Origin: Pseudomonas migulae NBRC 103157
Lineage (GTDB): Bacteria > Pseudomonadota > Gammaproteobacteria > Pseudomonadales > Pseudomonadaceae
Length of the DNA stretch: 64,000 nt
Direction: 5' to 3'
Assembly: GCF_002091715.1 (NCBI RefSeq)
Contig: NZ_BDAG01000033.1
Coordinates: 1-64,000 of the forward strand
The notes under the pieces are model-generated. The model saw nothing but the letters and a program-made list of their open reading frames with translations, did not search any database and was not told the DNA's origin. This document shows positions 44,559 through 53,204 of the stretch, piece after piece (position 1 is the stretch's first letter; each line of letters begins with the position of its first letter). Both the position numbers and the translations under genes were made by a program.

Positions 44559-46190
44559 ATGACGCGCTACATATTCGTCACGGGCGGTGTTGTTTCTTCA
44601 TTGGGGAAAGGCATTGCATCGGCTTCATTGGCGGCCATCCTGGAGGCGCGGGGACTTAAGGTCACCATGCTGAAGCTGGATCCGTACATCAACGTCGACC
44701 CGGGCACCATGAGCCCGTTCCAGCACGGTGAAGTGTTCGTCACCCACGACGGCGCCGAGACCGACCTGGACCTGGGTCACTACGAGCGGTTCATCCGCAC
44801 GACCATGACCCAGAACAACAACTTCACCACCGGCCGTGTTTACGAGCACGTCCTGCGCAAAGAGCGCCGTGGTGATTACCTGGGCGCCACCATCCAGGTG
44901 ATCCCGCACATCACCGACGAAATCAAGCGCCGGATCATCAAGGGCGCCGGCGACGCCGACGTGGCGATGGTCGAGATCGGTGGCACCGTGGGTGACATCG
45001 AATCCCAGCCGTTCCTCGAAGCGATCCGTCAATTGCGTTTCGAAGTCGGCGCCAAGCGCGCGATGCTCATGCACCTGACGCTGGTGCCGTACATCGCCAC
45101 TGCCGGCGAAACCAAAACCAAGCCAACCCAGCACTCGGTCAAGGAACTGCGTTCCATCGGCCTGCAACCTGATGTGCTGGTTTGCCGCTCCGATCACCCG
45201 ATCGACATCTCCTCGCGTCGCAAAATCGCGCAGTTCACCAACGTTGAAGAGCGTGCGGTGATTGCCTTGGAAGACGCCGACACCATCTACAAGATCCCGG
45301 GCATCCTGCACTCCCAGGGCCTGGATGATTTTGTGGTCGAGCGTTTCGGCTTGCAATGTGGCGGCGCGGATCTGTCCGAGTGGGAAGCCGTGGTCGACGC
45401 CAAGCTCAACCCTGAGCACGAAGTCACCATCGCCATGGTCGGCAAGTACATGGAACTGCTGGACGCCTACAAGTCGCTGATCGAAGCGATGAGTCACGCC
45501 GGCATCAGCAACCGCACCAAGGTCAACCTGCGCTACATCGATTCCGAAGACATCGAAAACCAGGGCACCGCGCTGCTGGAAGGCGTCGATGCGATCCTGG
45601 TTCCAGGCGGCTTCGGTCTGCGTGGCGTGGAAGGCAAGATCACCGCCGTTCAGTACGCTCGCGAAAACAAGGTTCCGTACCTTGGCATCTGCCTGGGCAT
45701 GCAAGTCGCCGTGATCGAGTTCGCTCGTAACGTCATGGGCTGGAAAGACGCCAACTCCACCGAGTTCGATCGTGCAAGCGGTCACCCGGTCGTGGGTCTG
45801 ATCACCGAGTGGGAAGATGCCACCGGCGCGGTCGAAACCCGTACCGAAACGTCCGACCTGGGCGGCACCATGCGCCTCGGCGCGCAGGATTGCCTGCTGG
45901 AACCTGGTTCCCTGGTTCACGGTTGCTACGGCAAGGACGTGATCGTCGAGCGTCACCGTCATCGCTACGAAGTGAACAACAACCTGTTGCCGCAAATCAT
46001 GGAAGCCGGTCTGAAAATCTCCGGTCGCTCCGGTGATGGCGCGCTGGTTGAAGTGGTCGAAGCGCCGGATCATCCATGGTTCGTCGCTTGCCAGTTCCAC
46101 CCTGAGTTCACCTCGACACCACGCGACGGTCACCCGTTGTTCAGCGGTTTCGTCAAAGCAGCTTTGGTTCAACACCAGAAGAAGGCGTAA
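44559..46190 (+). CDS. pyrG: CTP synthase
   Basis: Makes CTP from UTP with glutamine and ATP. 543 residues: an N-terminal synthetase domain (IFVTGGVVSSLGKGI, the P-loop region) and a C-terminal class-I glutaminase (YLGICLGMQVAVIEFAR with the catalytic Cys; HPEF near the end). The 274-base leader before it shows no clear attenuator. kdsA starts 5 bases after the stop, and eno is further on: the common pyrG-kdsA-eno order. Confidence 0.98.
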   Translation: MTRYIFVTGGVVSSLGKGIASASLAAILEARGLKVTMLKLDPYINVDPGTMSPFQHGEVFVTHDGAETDLDLGHYERFIRTTMTQNNNFTTGRVYEHVLRKERRGDYLGATIQVIPHITDEIKRRIIKGAGDADVAMVEIGGTVGDIESQPFLEAIRQLRFEVGAKRAMLMHLTLVPYIATAGETKTKPTQHSVKELRSIGLQPDVLVCRSDHPIDISSRRKIAQFTNVEERAVIALEDADTIYKIPGILHSQGLDDFVVERFGLQCGGADLSEWEAVVDAKLNPEHEVTIAMVGKYMELLDAYKSLIEAMSHAGISNRTKVNLRYIDSEDIENQGTALLEGVDAILVPGGFGLRGVEGKITAVQYARENKVPYLGICLGMQVAVIEFARNVMGWKDANSTEFDRASGHPVVGLITEWEDATGAVETRTETSDLGGTMRLGAQDCLLEPGSLVHGCYGKDVIVERHRHRYEVNNNLLPQIMEAGLKISGRSGDGALVEVVEAPDHPWFVACQFHPEFTSTPRDGHPLFSGFVKAALVQHQKKA

Positions 46191-46195
46191 ATCCG

Positions 46196-47041
46196 ATGGC
46201 CCAGAAGATCATCCGCGTAGGCGATATCGAGATTGCCAACGACAAGCCAATGGTGCTGTTCGGCGGCATGAACGTGCTGGAAAGCCGCGACATGGCGATG
46301 CAGGTCTGCGAAGAGTACGTGAAGGTTACCGAGAAACTCGGTATCCCTTACGTGTTCAAGGCCAGCTTCGACAAGGCCAACCGTTCCTCCGTGACCTCGT
46401 ACCGTGGTCCCGGCCTGGAAGAGGGCATGCGGATTTTCCAGGACATCAAGCAAGCCTTTGGCGTGCCGATCATCACCGACGTCCACGAGCCTGAACAGGC
46501 GGCGGTCGTCGCTGAAGTCTGCGACATCATCCAGCTGCCGGCCTTCCTGTCGCGTCAGACCGACCTCGTGGTCGCGATGGCCAAGACCGGTGCGGTGATC
46601 AATATCAAGAAAGCCCAGTTCCTCGCGCCTCAGGAAATGAAACACATCCTGAACAAATGCGTGGAAGCGGGTAACGATCAGTTGATCCTCTGCGAGCGCG
46701 GTTCGAGCTTCGGCTACAACAACCTGGTCGTCGACATGCTCGGCTTCGGCATCATGAAGCAGTTCGAATACCCGGTGTTCTTCGACGTGACCCACGCGCT
46801 GCAAATGCCCGGTGGTCGCTCGGATTCCGCCGGCGGTCGTCGTGCCCAGGTCCTCGACCTGGCCAAGGCAGGCATGAGCCAGTCGCTGGCCGGTCTGTTC
46901 CTCGAAGCGCACCCGGACCCGGACAACGCCAAATGCGATGGCCCTTGCGCCTTGCGTCTGGACAAACTGGAGCCATTCCTGGCCCAGCTCAAAGCATTGG
47001 ACGAACTGGTGAAGAGTTTTCCGACGGTAGAAACCGCGTAA
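46196..47041 (+). CDS. kdsA: 3-deoxy-8-phosphooctulonate synthase
   Basis: Condenses PEP with D-arabinose-5-phosphate to Kdo-8-phosphate for the LPS inner core. 281 residues with VLFGGMNVLESRDMAM, FKASFDKANRSS and the CERGSSFGYNNLVVDM block. It is almost fused to pyrG (5-base gap). Confidence 0.97.
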   Translation: MAQKIIRVGDIEIANDKPMVLFGGMNVLESRDMAMQVCEEYVKVTEKLGIPYVFKASFDKANRSSVTSYRGPGLEEGMRIFQDIKQAFGVPIITDVHEPEQAAVVAEVCDIIQLPAFLSRQTDLVVAMAKTGAVINIKKAQFLAPQEMKHILNKCVEAGNDQLILCERGSSFGYNNLVVDMLGFGIMKQFEYPVFFDVTHALQMPGGRSDSAGGRRAQVLDLAKAGMSQSLAGLFLEAHPDPDNAKCDGPCALRLDKLEPFLAQLKALDELVKSFPTVETA

Positions 47042-47058
47042 CATCGGAATTCGGTTGT

Positions 47059-47124
47059 TGTAGGAGCCAGCTTGCTGGCGATGGGGCCTTTACAGACGCC
47101 TTCGCCAGCAAGCCGGCTCCTACA
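47059..47124. repeat. Short inverted REP pair between kdsA and eno
   Basis: TGTAGGAGCCAGCTTGCTGGCGA opposes TCGCCAGCAAGCCGGCTCCTACA with a short linker of about 20 nt. Confidence 0.92.
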
Positions 47125-47194
47125 AAAGCAGTGCGACCCACAAGTTATAAATCGAGCACAAAGCGTTTTCGTCAACTTTGGAGTGTTTACAACA

Positions 47195-48484
47195 ATGGCA
47201 AAAATCGTCGACATCAAAGGTCGTGAAGTTCTCGACTCCCGTGGCAACCCCACCGTGGAAGCGGACGTGCTTCTCGATAACGGCATCATCGGCAGCGCTT
47301 GCGCGCCGTCCGGTGCTTCCACTGGCTCGCGTGAAGCGCTCGAGCTGCGTGATGGCGACAAGAGCCGTTACCTGGGCAAGGGCGTTCTGAAAGCCGTCGC
47401 CAACATCAACGGTCCGATCCGCGACCTGTTGAAAGGTACAGACCCAAGCGACCAGAAAGCCCTCGATCACGCAATGATCAAGCTCGACGGCACTGAAAAC
47501 AAAGGTTCCCTGGGCGCCAACGCGATCCTCGCCGTTTCCCTGGCCGCGGCCAAGGCAGCAGCTCAGGACCAGGACCTGCCGCTGTACGCACACATCGCCA
47601 ACCTGAACGGCACCCCGGGTGTCTACTCGATGCCGGTTCCGATGATGAACATCATCAACGGTGGCGAGCACGCCGATAACAACGTCGACATCCAGGAATT
47701 CATGGTTCAGCCGGTTGGCGCCAAGTCTTTCTCGGAAGGTCTGCGCATGGGTACCGAGATTTTCCATCACCTCAAAGCCGTTCTGAAGGCCCGTGGCCTG
47801 AGCACTGCTGTCGGTGACGAAGGTGGTTTTGCGCCGAACCTGGCGTCGAACGAAGACGCTTTGAAAGTGATCTCCGAAGCCGTGGCCAACGCCGGTTACA
47901 AGCTGGGCACCGACGTGACCCTGGCACTGGACTGCGCGGCCAGCGAATTCTATGAAGACGGCAAGTACAACCTGTCCGGCGAAGGCCAGGTGTTCACTGC
48001 TGAAGGTTTCGCCGACTACCTCAAGGGTCTGACCGAGCGTTACCCGATCATCTCCATCGAAGATGGCCTGGACGAGTCCGACTGGGCTGGCTGGAAAATC
48101 CTCACCGACAAGATCGGCGAGAAAACCCAGCTGGTAGGCGACGACCTGTTCGTGACCAACACCAAGATCCTGAAAGAAGGCATCGATAAAAAGATCGCCA
48201 ACTCGATCCTGATCAAGTTCAACCAGATCGGCACCCTGACCGAAACCCTGGAAGCCATCCAGATGGCCAAGGCTGCCGGTTACACTGCCGTGATCTCGCA
48301 CCGTTCCGGCGAAACCGAAGATTCGACCATTGCCGACCTGGCCGTGGGCACTTCGGCTGGCCAGATCAAGACCGGCTCCCTGTGCCGTTCCGATCGTGTT
48401 TCCAAGTACAACCAACTGCTGCGTATCGAAGAGCAGTTGAATGGCAAAGCCAAGTACAACGGCCGCAGCGAGTTTCGCGGTTAA
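47195..48484 (+). CDS. eno: Enolase
   Basis: Glycolytic enzyme (2-phosphoglycerate to PEP) and RNA degradosome component in many gamma-proteobacteria. 429 residues: MAKIVDIKGREVLDSRGNPTVEADV start, GANAILAVSLA, GDDLFVTN, and SHRSGETEDSTIADLAVG. The ATG at 47195 with GGAG upstream is chosen; the frame upstream is REP-derived. Confidence 0.98.
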   Translation: MAKIVDIKGREVLDSRGNPTVEADVLLDNGIIGSACAPSGASTGSREALELRDGDKSRYLGKGVLKAVANINGPIRDLLKGTDPSDQKALDHAMIKLDGTENKGSLGANAILAVSLAAAKAAAQDQDLPLYAHIANLNGTPGVYSMPVPMMNIINGGEHADNNVDIQEFMVQPVGAKSFSEGLRMGTEIFHHLKAVLKARGLSTAVGDEGGFAPNLASNEDALKVISEAVANAGYKLGTDVTLALDCAASEFYEDGKYNLSGEGQVFTAEGFADYLKGLTERYPIISIEDGLDESDWAGWKILTDKIGEKTQLVGDDLFVTNTKILKEGIDKKIANSILIKFNQIGTLTETLEAIQMAKAAGYTAVISHRSGETEDSTIADLAVGTSAGQIKTGSLCRSDRVSKYNQLLRIEEQLNGKAKYNGRSEFRG

Positions 48485-48564
48485 GCTGTAGATGGTAAAA
48501 AGTCAGCGGATTGTGTCGGAAAAGTCGCGACAGCGGCGGATTTGCCACTAATCTGATGCCTTAC

Positions 48565-48598
48565 TAGCACAAGCCTGGATATTCCAGGCTTCGTGCTA
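48565..48598. terminator. Long hairpin after eno
   Basis: TAGCACAAGCCTGG (48565-48578) pairs with CCAGGCTTCGTGCTA (48584-48598) with one mismatch. There is no clear T-run, so the call as terminator is tentative; it may be a stabilising structure. Confidence 0.45.
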
Positions 48599-48655
48599 TC
48601 AGTCGCTTCAAAGTTTTGGCATGGCTGTCTTTTTTCACTGGATACCTGATATTCG

Positions 48656-48934
48656 ATGCGCAGTCCCAATTGGTTGTTCCTCGTCTTGCTCTTGTTGCTG
48701 GCTGGCCTGCAGTACCGCCTGTGGGTGGGTAATGGCAGTCTGGCGCAAGTGGCCGAGCTGACTCAGCAGATCGCGGATCAACAGGCTGAGAACCAAGGGT
48801 TACTGGAACGTAATCGGGTGATGGACGCCGAAGTCAGTGAATTGAAAAAAGGCATGGAGACCGTTGAAGAGCGCGCTCGCCATGAGTTGGGCATGGTCAA
48901 GGACGGTGAAACCCTTTACCAGTTGGCTCAATGA
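48656..48934 (+). CDS. ftsB: Cell division protein FtsB
   Basis: Bitopic divisome protein (92 residues) that forms the FtsQLB complex. A single TM helix lies at about 5-22 (WLFLVLLLLLAGLQYRLWV), followed by a periplasmic coiled coil (about 28-72). Its stop overlaps the ispD start by 4 bases, the usual eno-ftsB-ispD order. Confidence 0.94.
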   Translation: MRSPNWLFLVLLLLLAGLQYRLWVGNGSLAQVAELTQQIADQQAENQGLLERNRVMDAEVSELKKGMETVEERARHELGMVKDGETLYQLAQ

Positions 48935-49638
48935 ATTCCTCGTTACCGGCCTTCTGGGCCGTGATTCCTGCCGCGGGTGTTGGTGCCCGTATGGCCGCGG
49001 ACCGTCCCAAGCAATATTTGCAGCTGGGCGGGCGCACTATTCTTGAACACAGCCTCGGCTGTTTCCTTGATCATCCTTCCCTGAAGGGGTTGGTGGTCAG
49101 TCTTGCTGTGGACGACCCTTACTGGCCAAATCTGGCGTGCGCTGGCGATTCGCGTATTCAACGCGTTGACGGCGGTGCCGAGCGTTCCGGGTCGGTGCTC
49201 AATGCCTTGCTGCATTTGCATGCGTTGGGGGCTGGCGATGAGGATTGGGTGCTGGTGCACGATGCCGCACGGCCCAACCTTAGCCGTGATGATCTGGATA
49301 AGTTGCTGATTGAACTGGCTGACGATCCGGTCGGTGGTCTGCTGGCGGTTCCGGCGCGCGATACCCTCAAGCGGGTCGATAAGCTCGGTCGTGTTGTTGA
49401 AACCGTGGATCGCAGTGTGATCTGGCAAGCGTATACGCCACAGATGTTTCGACTGGGTGCGTTGCATCGGGCCCTGGCCGACAGCCTGGTGGCTGATGCG
49501 GTCATCACCGATGAGGCTTCGGCCATGGAATGGGCAGGGCTGGCGCCACGGCTGATCGAGGGGCGCGCGGACAATCTGAAAGTCACTCGCCCCGAAGACC
49601 TCGAATGGTTGCGCCAGCGTTGGGCTAACCGCCGCTAA
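48931..49638 (+). CDS. ispD: 2-C-methyl-D-erythritol 4-phosphate cytidylyltransferase
   Basis: Third MEP-pathway step, making CDP-methylerythritol. 235 residues with VIPAAGVGARMAADRPKQYL (nucleotide-binding loop) and VHDAARPNLSRDDL. It overlaps ftsB by 4 bases. Its pathway partner ispF is 3 kb downstream rather than adjacent. Confidence 0.96.
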   Translation: MNSSLPAFWAVIPAAGVGARMAADRPKQYLQLGGRTILEHSLGCFLDHPSLKGLVVSLAVDDPYWPNLACAGDSRIQRVDGGAERSGSVLNALLHLHALGAGDEDWVLVHDAARPNLSRDDLDKLLIELADDPVGGLLAVPARDTLKRVDKLGRVVETVDRSVIWQAYTPQMFRLGALHRALADSLVADAVITDEASAMEWAGLAPRLIEGRADNLKVTRPEDLEWLRQRWANRR

Positions 49639-49713
49639 AAGATCGCAGCCTGCGGCAGCTCCTGCAAGAGACCGCATTTCTAATGTAGGAGCTATCGCAG
49701 CCTGCGATCTTTT
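49637..49713. repeat. Inverted repeat of a third family (GATCGCAGCCTGCGGCAG type)
   Basis: AAAAGATCGCAGCCTGCGGCAGCTCCTGCA opposes TGTAGGAGCTATCGCAGCCTGCGATCTTTT, between the convergent ispD and LysR genes. It differs in core from the other two REP families and could double as a bidirectional terminator (outer AAAAG/CTTTT). Confidence 0.8.
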
Positions 49714-49717
49714 GACC

Positions 49718-50614
49718 TTAAGTCCGATACTCCGGCCGCTCGGCCAAACCTTCCTTCAGATAGTCCACCAACTTGCGCACCTTGGGCGACAAGTGTCGTT
49801 GCTGTGGATAAAGCGCCCACACCGCCGTGTTCGGTGGCTGATGCGCCTCCAGCAATGAAATCAAAGAGCCGGCTTTCAAATGCTCCAGCACGTAATAGTC
49901 CGGCAACTGACACAAGCCGACACCCTGTAACGCCGCATCCAGCACCGCTTGCCCGCTGTTGCAGCGCCAGTTTCCCTGTACTCGCTGGGAAAACTCTCGC
50001 CCGTTCTGTTCCAGTTGCCAGAGGTCCGAACTGCCGATAAGGCAGTTGTGGCGGCTCAGTTCCGACAAGCTGTGTGGGCGACCATACCGTTCTAGGTAGG
50101 AAGGAGATGCACACAGGTACATGCGCCGCGGCGCCAGTCGCGTTGCCACCAATCGCGAATCCTGAAGACGACCGAGGCGAATCGCCAGATCCAGGCCTTC
50201 ATGCACCAGGTCCAATTGCCGGTTGCTCAGTTCGATATCGATTCGAAGTTGTGGATAAAGCCCCATGAATCTCGTTACCAGCGGCACGATGAAGCGCTCG
50301 CCGTACGCCACTGCGCAGGTCATGCGCAACATGCCTTTGGGCTCGCTGGTCAGATCGCCGACTGCTCTGAGCGCTTCTTCACGACCGTCCTGCAAACGCT
50401 GGCAATGCTGCAAAAAAGTCTGGCCGGCTTCGGTCAGCGTCACGCGACGGGTGCTGCGATAAAGTAGTCGCGTGTGAAGGCGCTCTTCGAGGCGTACTAT
50501 TTGGCGACTGATGTGGGAGGAAGAAACCCCCAGACGCTCCGCAGCCGCCGTAAATTGGCTGCATTCGGCAACGGCGACGAATTCGTCGATACCTTCCCAG
50601 CGGTTCTCGAGCAT
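49718..50614 (-). CDS. LysR-family regulator divergent from formaldehyde genes
   Basis: 298 residues: N-terminal winged helix (about 3-62, FVAVAECSQFTAAAERLGVSSSHISRQIVRLEERL) and a LysR substrate-binding domain. The position, divergent from adhC-fghA with 106 bases between, matches the P. aeruginosa regulator called GfnR that controls glutathione-dependent formaldehyde detoxification; the role here is by analogy. Confidence 0.85.
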   Translation of the reverse strand: MLENRWEGIDEFVAVAECSQFTAAAERLGVSSSHISRQIVRLEERLHTRLLYRSTRRVTLTEAGQTFLQHCQRLQDGREEALRAVGDLTSEPKGMLRMTCAVAYGERFIVPLVTRFMGLYPQLRIDIELSNRQLDLVHEGLDLAIRLGRLQDSRLVATRLAPRRMYLCASPSYLERYGRPHSLSELSRHNCLIGSSDLWQLEQNGREFSQRVQGNWRCNSGQAVLDAALQGVGLCQLPDYYVLEHLKAGSLISLLEAHQPPNTAVWALYPQQRHLSPKVRKLVDYLKEGLAERPEYRT

Positions 50615-50720
50615 CGAGATTATCCCTGTGTGGCAATAATGTTTTGCTTTCGTCCTGATTATTCATCGTCGGGCGCCGTATTACACTTCCTGTCTCGTTT
50701 TTATGCACTGGAGAATCCAC

Positions 50721-51833
50721 ATGATCAAGTCGCGCGCTGCCGTTGCCTTCGAGGCCAAGAAACCCCTCGAGATCGTTGAAGTCGATGTCGCCATGCCCAA
50801 GGCCGGTGAAGTTTTGTTGCGTGTAGTTGCCTCAGGTGTCTGCCATACCGATGCGTACACGCTGTCGGGCGCTGATCCGGAAGGCATCTTTCCGTCGATC
50901 CTCGGTCACGAAGGTGGCGCGGTGGTTGAAGCCATCGGTGAGGGCGTGACCTCAGTGGCGGTCGGCGATCACGTCATCCCGCTGTACACCCCGGAATGCC
51001 GCCAGTGCAAATTCTGCCTGTCGGGCAAGACCAACCTGTGTCAGGCGATTCGCGCCACTCAAGGCAAAGGCCTGATGCCGGATGGCACTACGCGTTTTTC
51101 CTACAAGGGCCAGCCAATTTTCCACTACATGGGCACCTCGACGTTTTCCGAGTACACCGTGTTGCCGGAAATCTCCGTCGCCAAAATCCAGAAAGAAGCG
51201 CCACTGGAAAAAGTTTGCCTGCTGGGCTGTGGTGTCACCACCGGCATCGGTGCCGTGCTGAATACCGCCAAGGTGAAACCGGGTGATACCGTGGCGATTT
51301 TCGGTCTTGGCGGTATTGGTCTGTCAGCGATCATCGGTGCGGTCAAAGCCAAGGCTGGGCGGATCATTGCCATCGACATCAACCCGGCCAAGTTCGAGAT
51401 CGCCAGGCAGCTCGGTGCAACCGACTGCGTAAACCCGAAAGATTTCGACCGCCCGATTCAGGAAGTCATCGTTGACATGACCGATGGCGGCGTCGAGTTT
51501 TCCTTCGAGTGCATCGGCAATGTCCAACTGATGCGCGCCGCACTCGAGTGCTGCCACAAGGGCTGGGGCGAGTCGGTGATCATCGGCGTGGCCGGTGCAG
51601 GTCAGGAAATCTCCACCCGTCCATTCCAGTTGGTGACCGGTCGCGTCTGGCGCGGTTCGGCGTTCGGCGGTGTGCGTGGTCGCACCGAATTGCCAAGCTA
51701 TGTCGAAATGGCCGAAACCGGCGAAATCCCGTTGGACACGTTCATCACTCACACCATGGGCCTGGAAGATATCAACAAGGCTTTCGACCTGATGCATGAA
51801 GGAAAAAGCATCCGTTCCGTCATCCATTTCTGA
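50721..51833 (+). CDS. adhC: S-(hydroxymethyl)glutathione dehydrogenase (class III alcohol dehydrogenase)
   Basis: NAD-dependent zinc enzyme oxidising S-hydroxymethylglutathione, the spontaneous formaldehyde-glutathione adduct. 370 residues; catalytic zinc C41 and H63/E64, structural zinc C93, C96, C99, C107, Rossmann GLGGIG near 198-203. The ATG at 50721 (MIKSRAAVAF) with GGAG upstream is chosen over the in-frame 50703. fghA follows at 8 bases. Confidence 0.96.
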   Translation: MIKSRAAVAFEAKKPLEIVEVDVAMPKAGEVLLRVVASGVCHTDAYTLSGADPEGIFPSILGHEGGAVVEAIGEGVTSVAVGDHVIPLYTPECRQCKFCLSGKTNLCQAIRATQGKGLMPDGTTRFSYKGQPIFHYMGTSTFSEYTVLPEISVAKIQKEAPLEKVCLLGCGVTTGIGAVLNTAKVKPGDTVAIFGLGGIGLSAIIGAVKAKAGRIIAIDINPAKFEIARQLGATDCVNPKDFDRPIQEVIVDMTDGGVEFSFECIGNVQLMRAALECCHKGWGESVIIGVAGAGQEISTRPFQLVTGRVWRGSAFGGVRGRTELPSYVEMAETGEIPLDTFITHTMGLEDINKAFDLMHEGKSIRSVIHF

Positions 51834-51841
51834 GGTCCGCC

Positions 51842-52687
51842 ATGAGCCTGGAAAATATCTCCTGCCAGAAAAGCTTCGGCGGCTGGCACAAACGCTACCG
51901 GCACCGCTCCGAGGTGCTCGGTTGCGACATGGTGTTTGCCGTGTACTTGCCTCCGCAAGCGGAGCAGGGCGGCAAACTGCCGGTGCTGTACTGGTTGTCC
52001 GGGCTGACCTGCACCGACGAGAACTTCATGCACAAGGCCGGCGCCCTGCGCATGGCCGCGGAGCTCGGGCTGATCATCGTCGCACCGGATACCAGTCCTC
52101 GCGGTCCGGATGTGCCGGGTGACCCGGATGGCGCCTGGGACTTCGGTCTCGGCGCCGGGTTTTATCTGAATGCCACGCAGGAACCTTGGTCCCGCCACTA
52201 TCGGATGCATGACTATGTCGTGCAGGAATTACCGACATTGGTCGAGGCTCATTTCCCGGCATCGGACAAGCGCGGCATCAGTGGTCATTCCATGGGCGGT
52301 CACGGCGCGCTGGTCTGCGCATTGCGCAATCCGGGGCGCTATCAGTCGGTGTCGGCGTTCTCGCCAATCAACAATCCGATGGACTGCCCGTGGGGTCAGA
52401 AAGCCTTTTCCCGTTACCTGGGAGAGGACCGTTCGAAATGGCGCGAATGGGATGCCTGCGCATTGATTGCCGAGGCCGACGAGAAGCTGCCGCTGTTGGT
52501 TGACCAAGGTGATCGTGATGATTTCCTCGCCACGCAGCTCAAGCCTGAAGCCTTGCAACAAGCGACCAAACTGGCCGGACATCCGCTGACGTTGCGCCTG
52601 CAACCGGGCTACGACCACAGCTATTTCTTCATCGCCAGCTTCATTGATGAACACTTGCAGCATCACGCACGCGCCCTAGGCGTCTAA
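51842..52687 (+). CDS. fghA: S-formylglutathione hydrolase
   Basis: Serine esterase completing formaldehyde oxidation to formate. 281 residues: nucleophile S150 in GHSMGGHG, Asp in LVDQGDRDDFL and His in GYDHSYFF. An intrinsic terminator lies right after it and ends at the ispF start. Confidence 0.96.
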   Translation: MSLENISCQKSFGGWHKRYRHRSEVLGCDMVFAVYLPPQAEQGGKLPVLYWLSGLTCTDENFMHKAGALRMAAELGLIIVAPDTSPRGPDVPGDPDGAWDFGLGAGFYLNATQEPWSRHYRMHDYVVQELPTLVEAHFPASDKRGISGHSMGGHGALVCALRNPGRYQSVSAFSPINNPMDCPWGQKAFSRYLGEDRSKWREWDACALIAEADEKLPLLVDQGDRDDFLATQLKPEALQQATKLAGHPLTLRLQPGYDHSYFFIASFIDEHLQHHARALGV

Positions 52688-52700
52688 TGCAGGTAGAATC

Positions 52701-52730
52701 ACGCCCTGACAAAAATCGGGGCGTTTTTTT
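52701..52730 (+). terminator. Intrinsic terminator abutting ispF start
   Basis: ACGCCC (52701-52706) pairs with GGGCGT (52719-52724), followed by a run of seven T (52724-52730); the next base is the A of the ispF ATG. The only purine-rich SD candidate for ispF (GGGG, 52718-52721) is in the 3' arm. Confidence 0.8.
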
Positions 52731-53204
52731 ATGCGTATTGGCCACGGCTATGATGTGCACCGTTTCGCTGAAGGCGATTTCATTACTCTGGGCGGCGTGC
52801 GCATTGCACACGGCTTCGGGCTGCTCGCTCACTCCGACGGTGACGTCCTGCTGCACGCCTTGAGCGATGCCTTGCTCGGCGCTGCTGCGCTGGGTGATAT
52901 CGGCAAGCACTTCCCGGACACCGACCCGAAATTCAAGGGCGCCGACAGCCGTGTGCTGTTGCGTCACGTCGTCGCACTGGTCCACGCCAAGGGCTGGAAA
53001 GTCGGCAACGTCGATAACACCATCGTCGCCCAGGCGCCGAAAATGGCCCCGCATATCGAATCGATGCGCGCGCTGATTGCCGCGGATCTTCAAGTTGAGT
53101 TGGATCAAGTGAACGTGAAAGCTACCACCACCGAAAAACTCGGCTTTGTCGGTCGCGAAGAAGGTATCGCCGTGCATTCCGTTGCCTTGTTGCTGCGCGC
53201 ATGA
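52731..53204 (+). CDS. ispF: 2-C-methyl-D-erythritol 2,4-cyclodiphosphate synthase
   Basis: Fifth MEP-pathway step. 157 residues: MRIGHGYDVHRF (metal ligands D8, H10), GLLAHSDGDVLLHA, DIGKHFPDTD. The start is certain from conservation, although the T-run of a terminator ends at the base before it. It overlaps truD by 4 bases. Confidence 0.97.
   Translation: MRIGHGYDVHRFAEGDFITLGGVRIAHGFGLLAHSDGDVLLHALSDALLGAAALGDIGKHFPDTDPKFKGADSRVLLRHVVALVHAKGWKVGNVDNTIVAQAPKMAPHIESMRALIAADLQVELDQVNVKATTTEKLGFVGREEGIAVHSVALLLRA

Noticed and set aside
47072..47194. N-terminal extension of enolase
   Set aside because: Encoded by the REP pair and leader. MAKIVDIKGREVLDSRGN is the universal enolase start.
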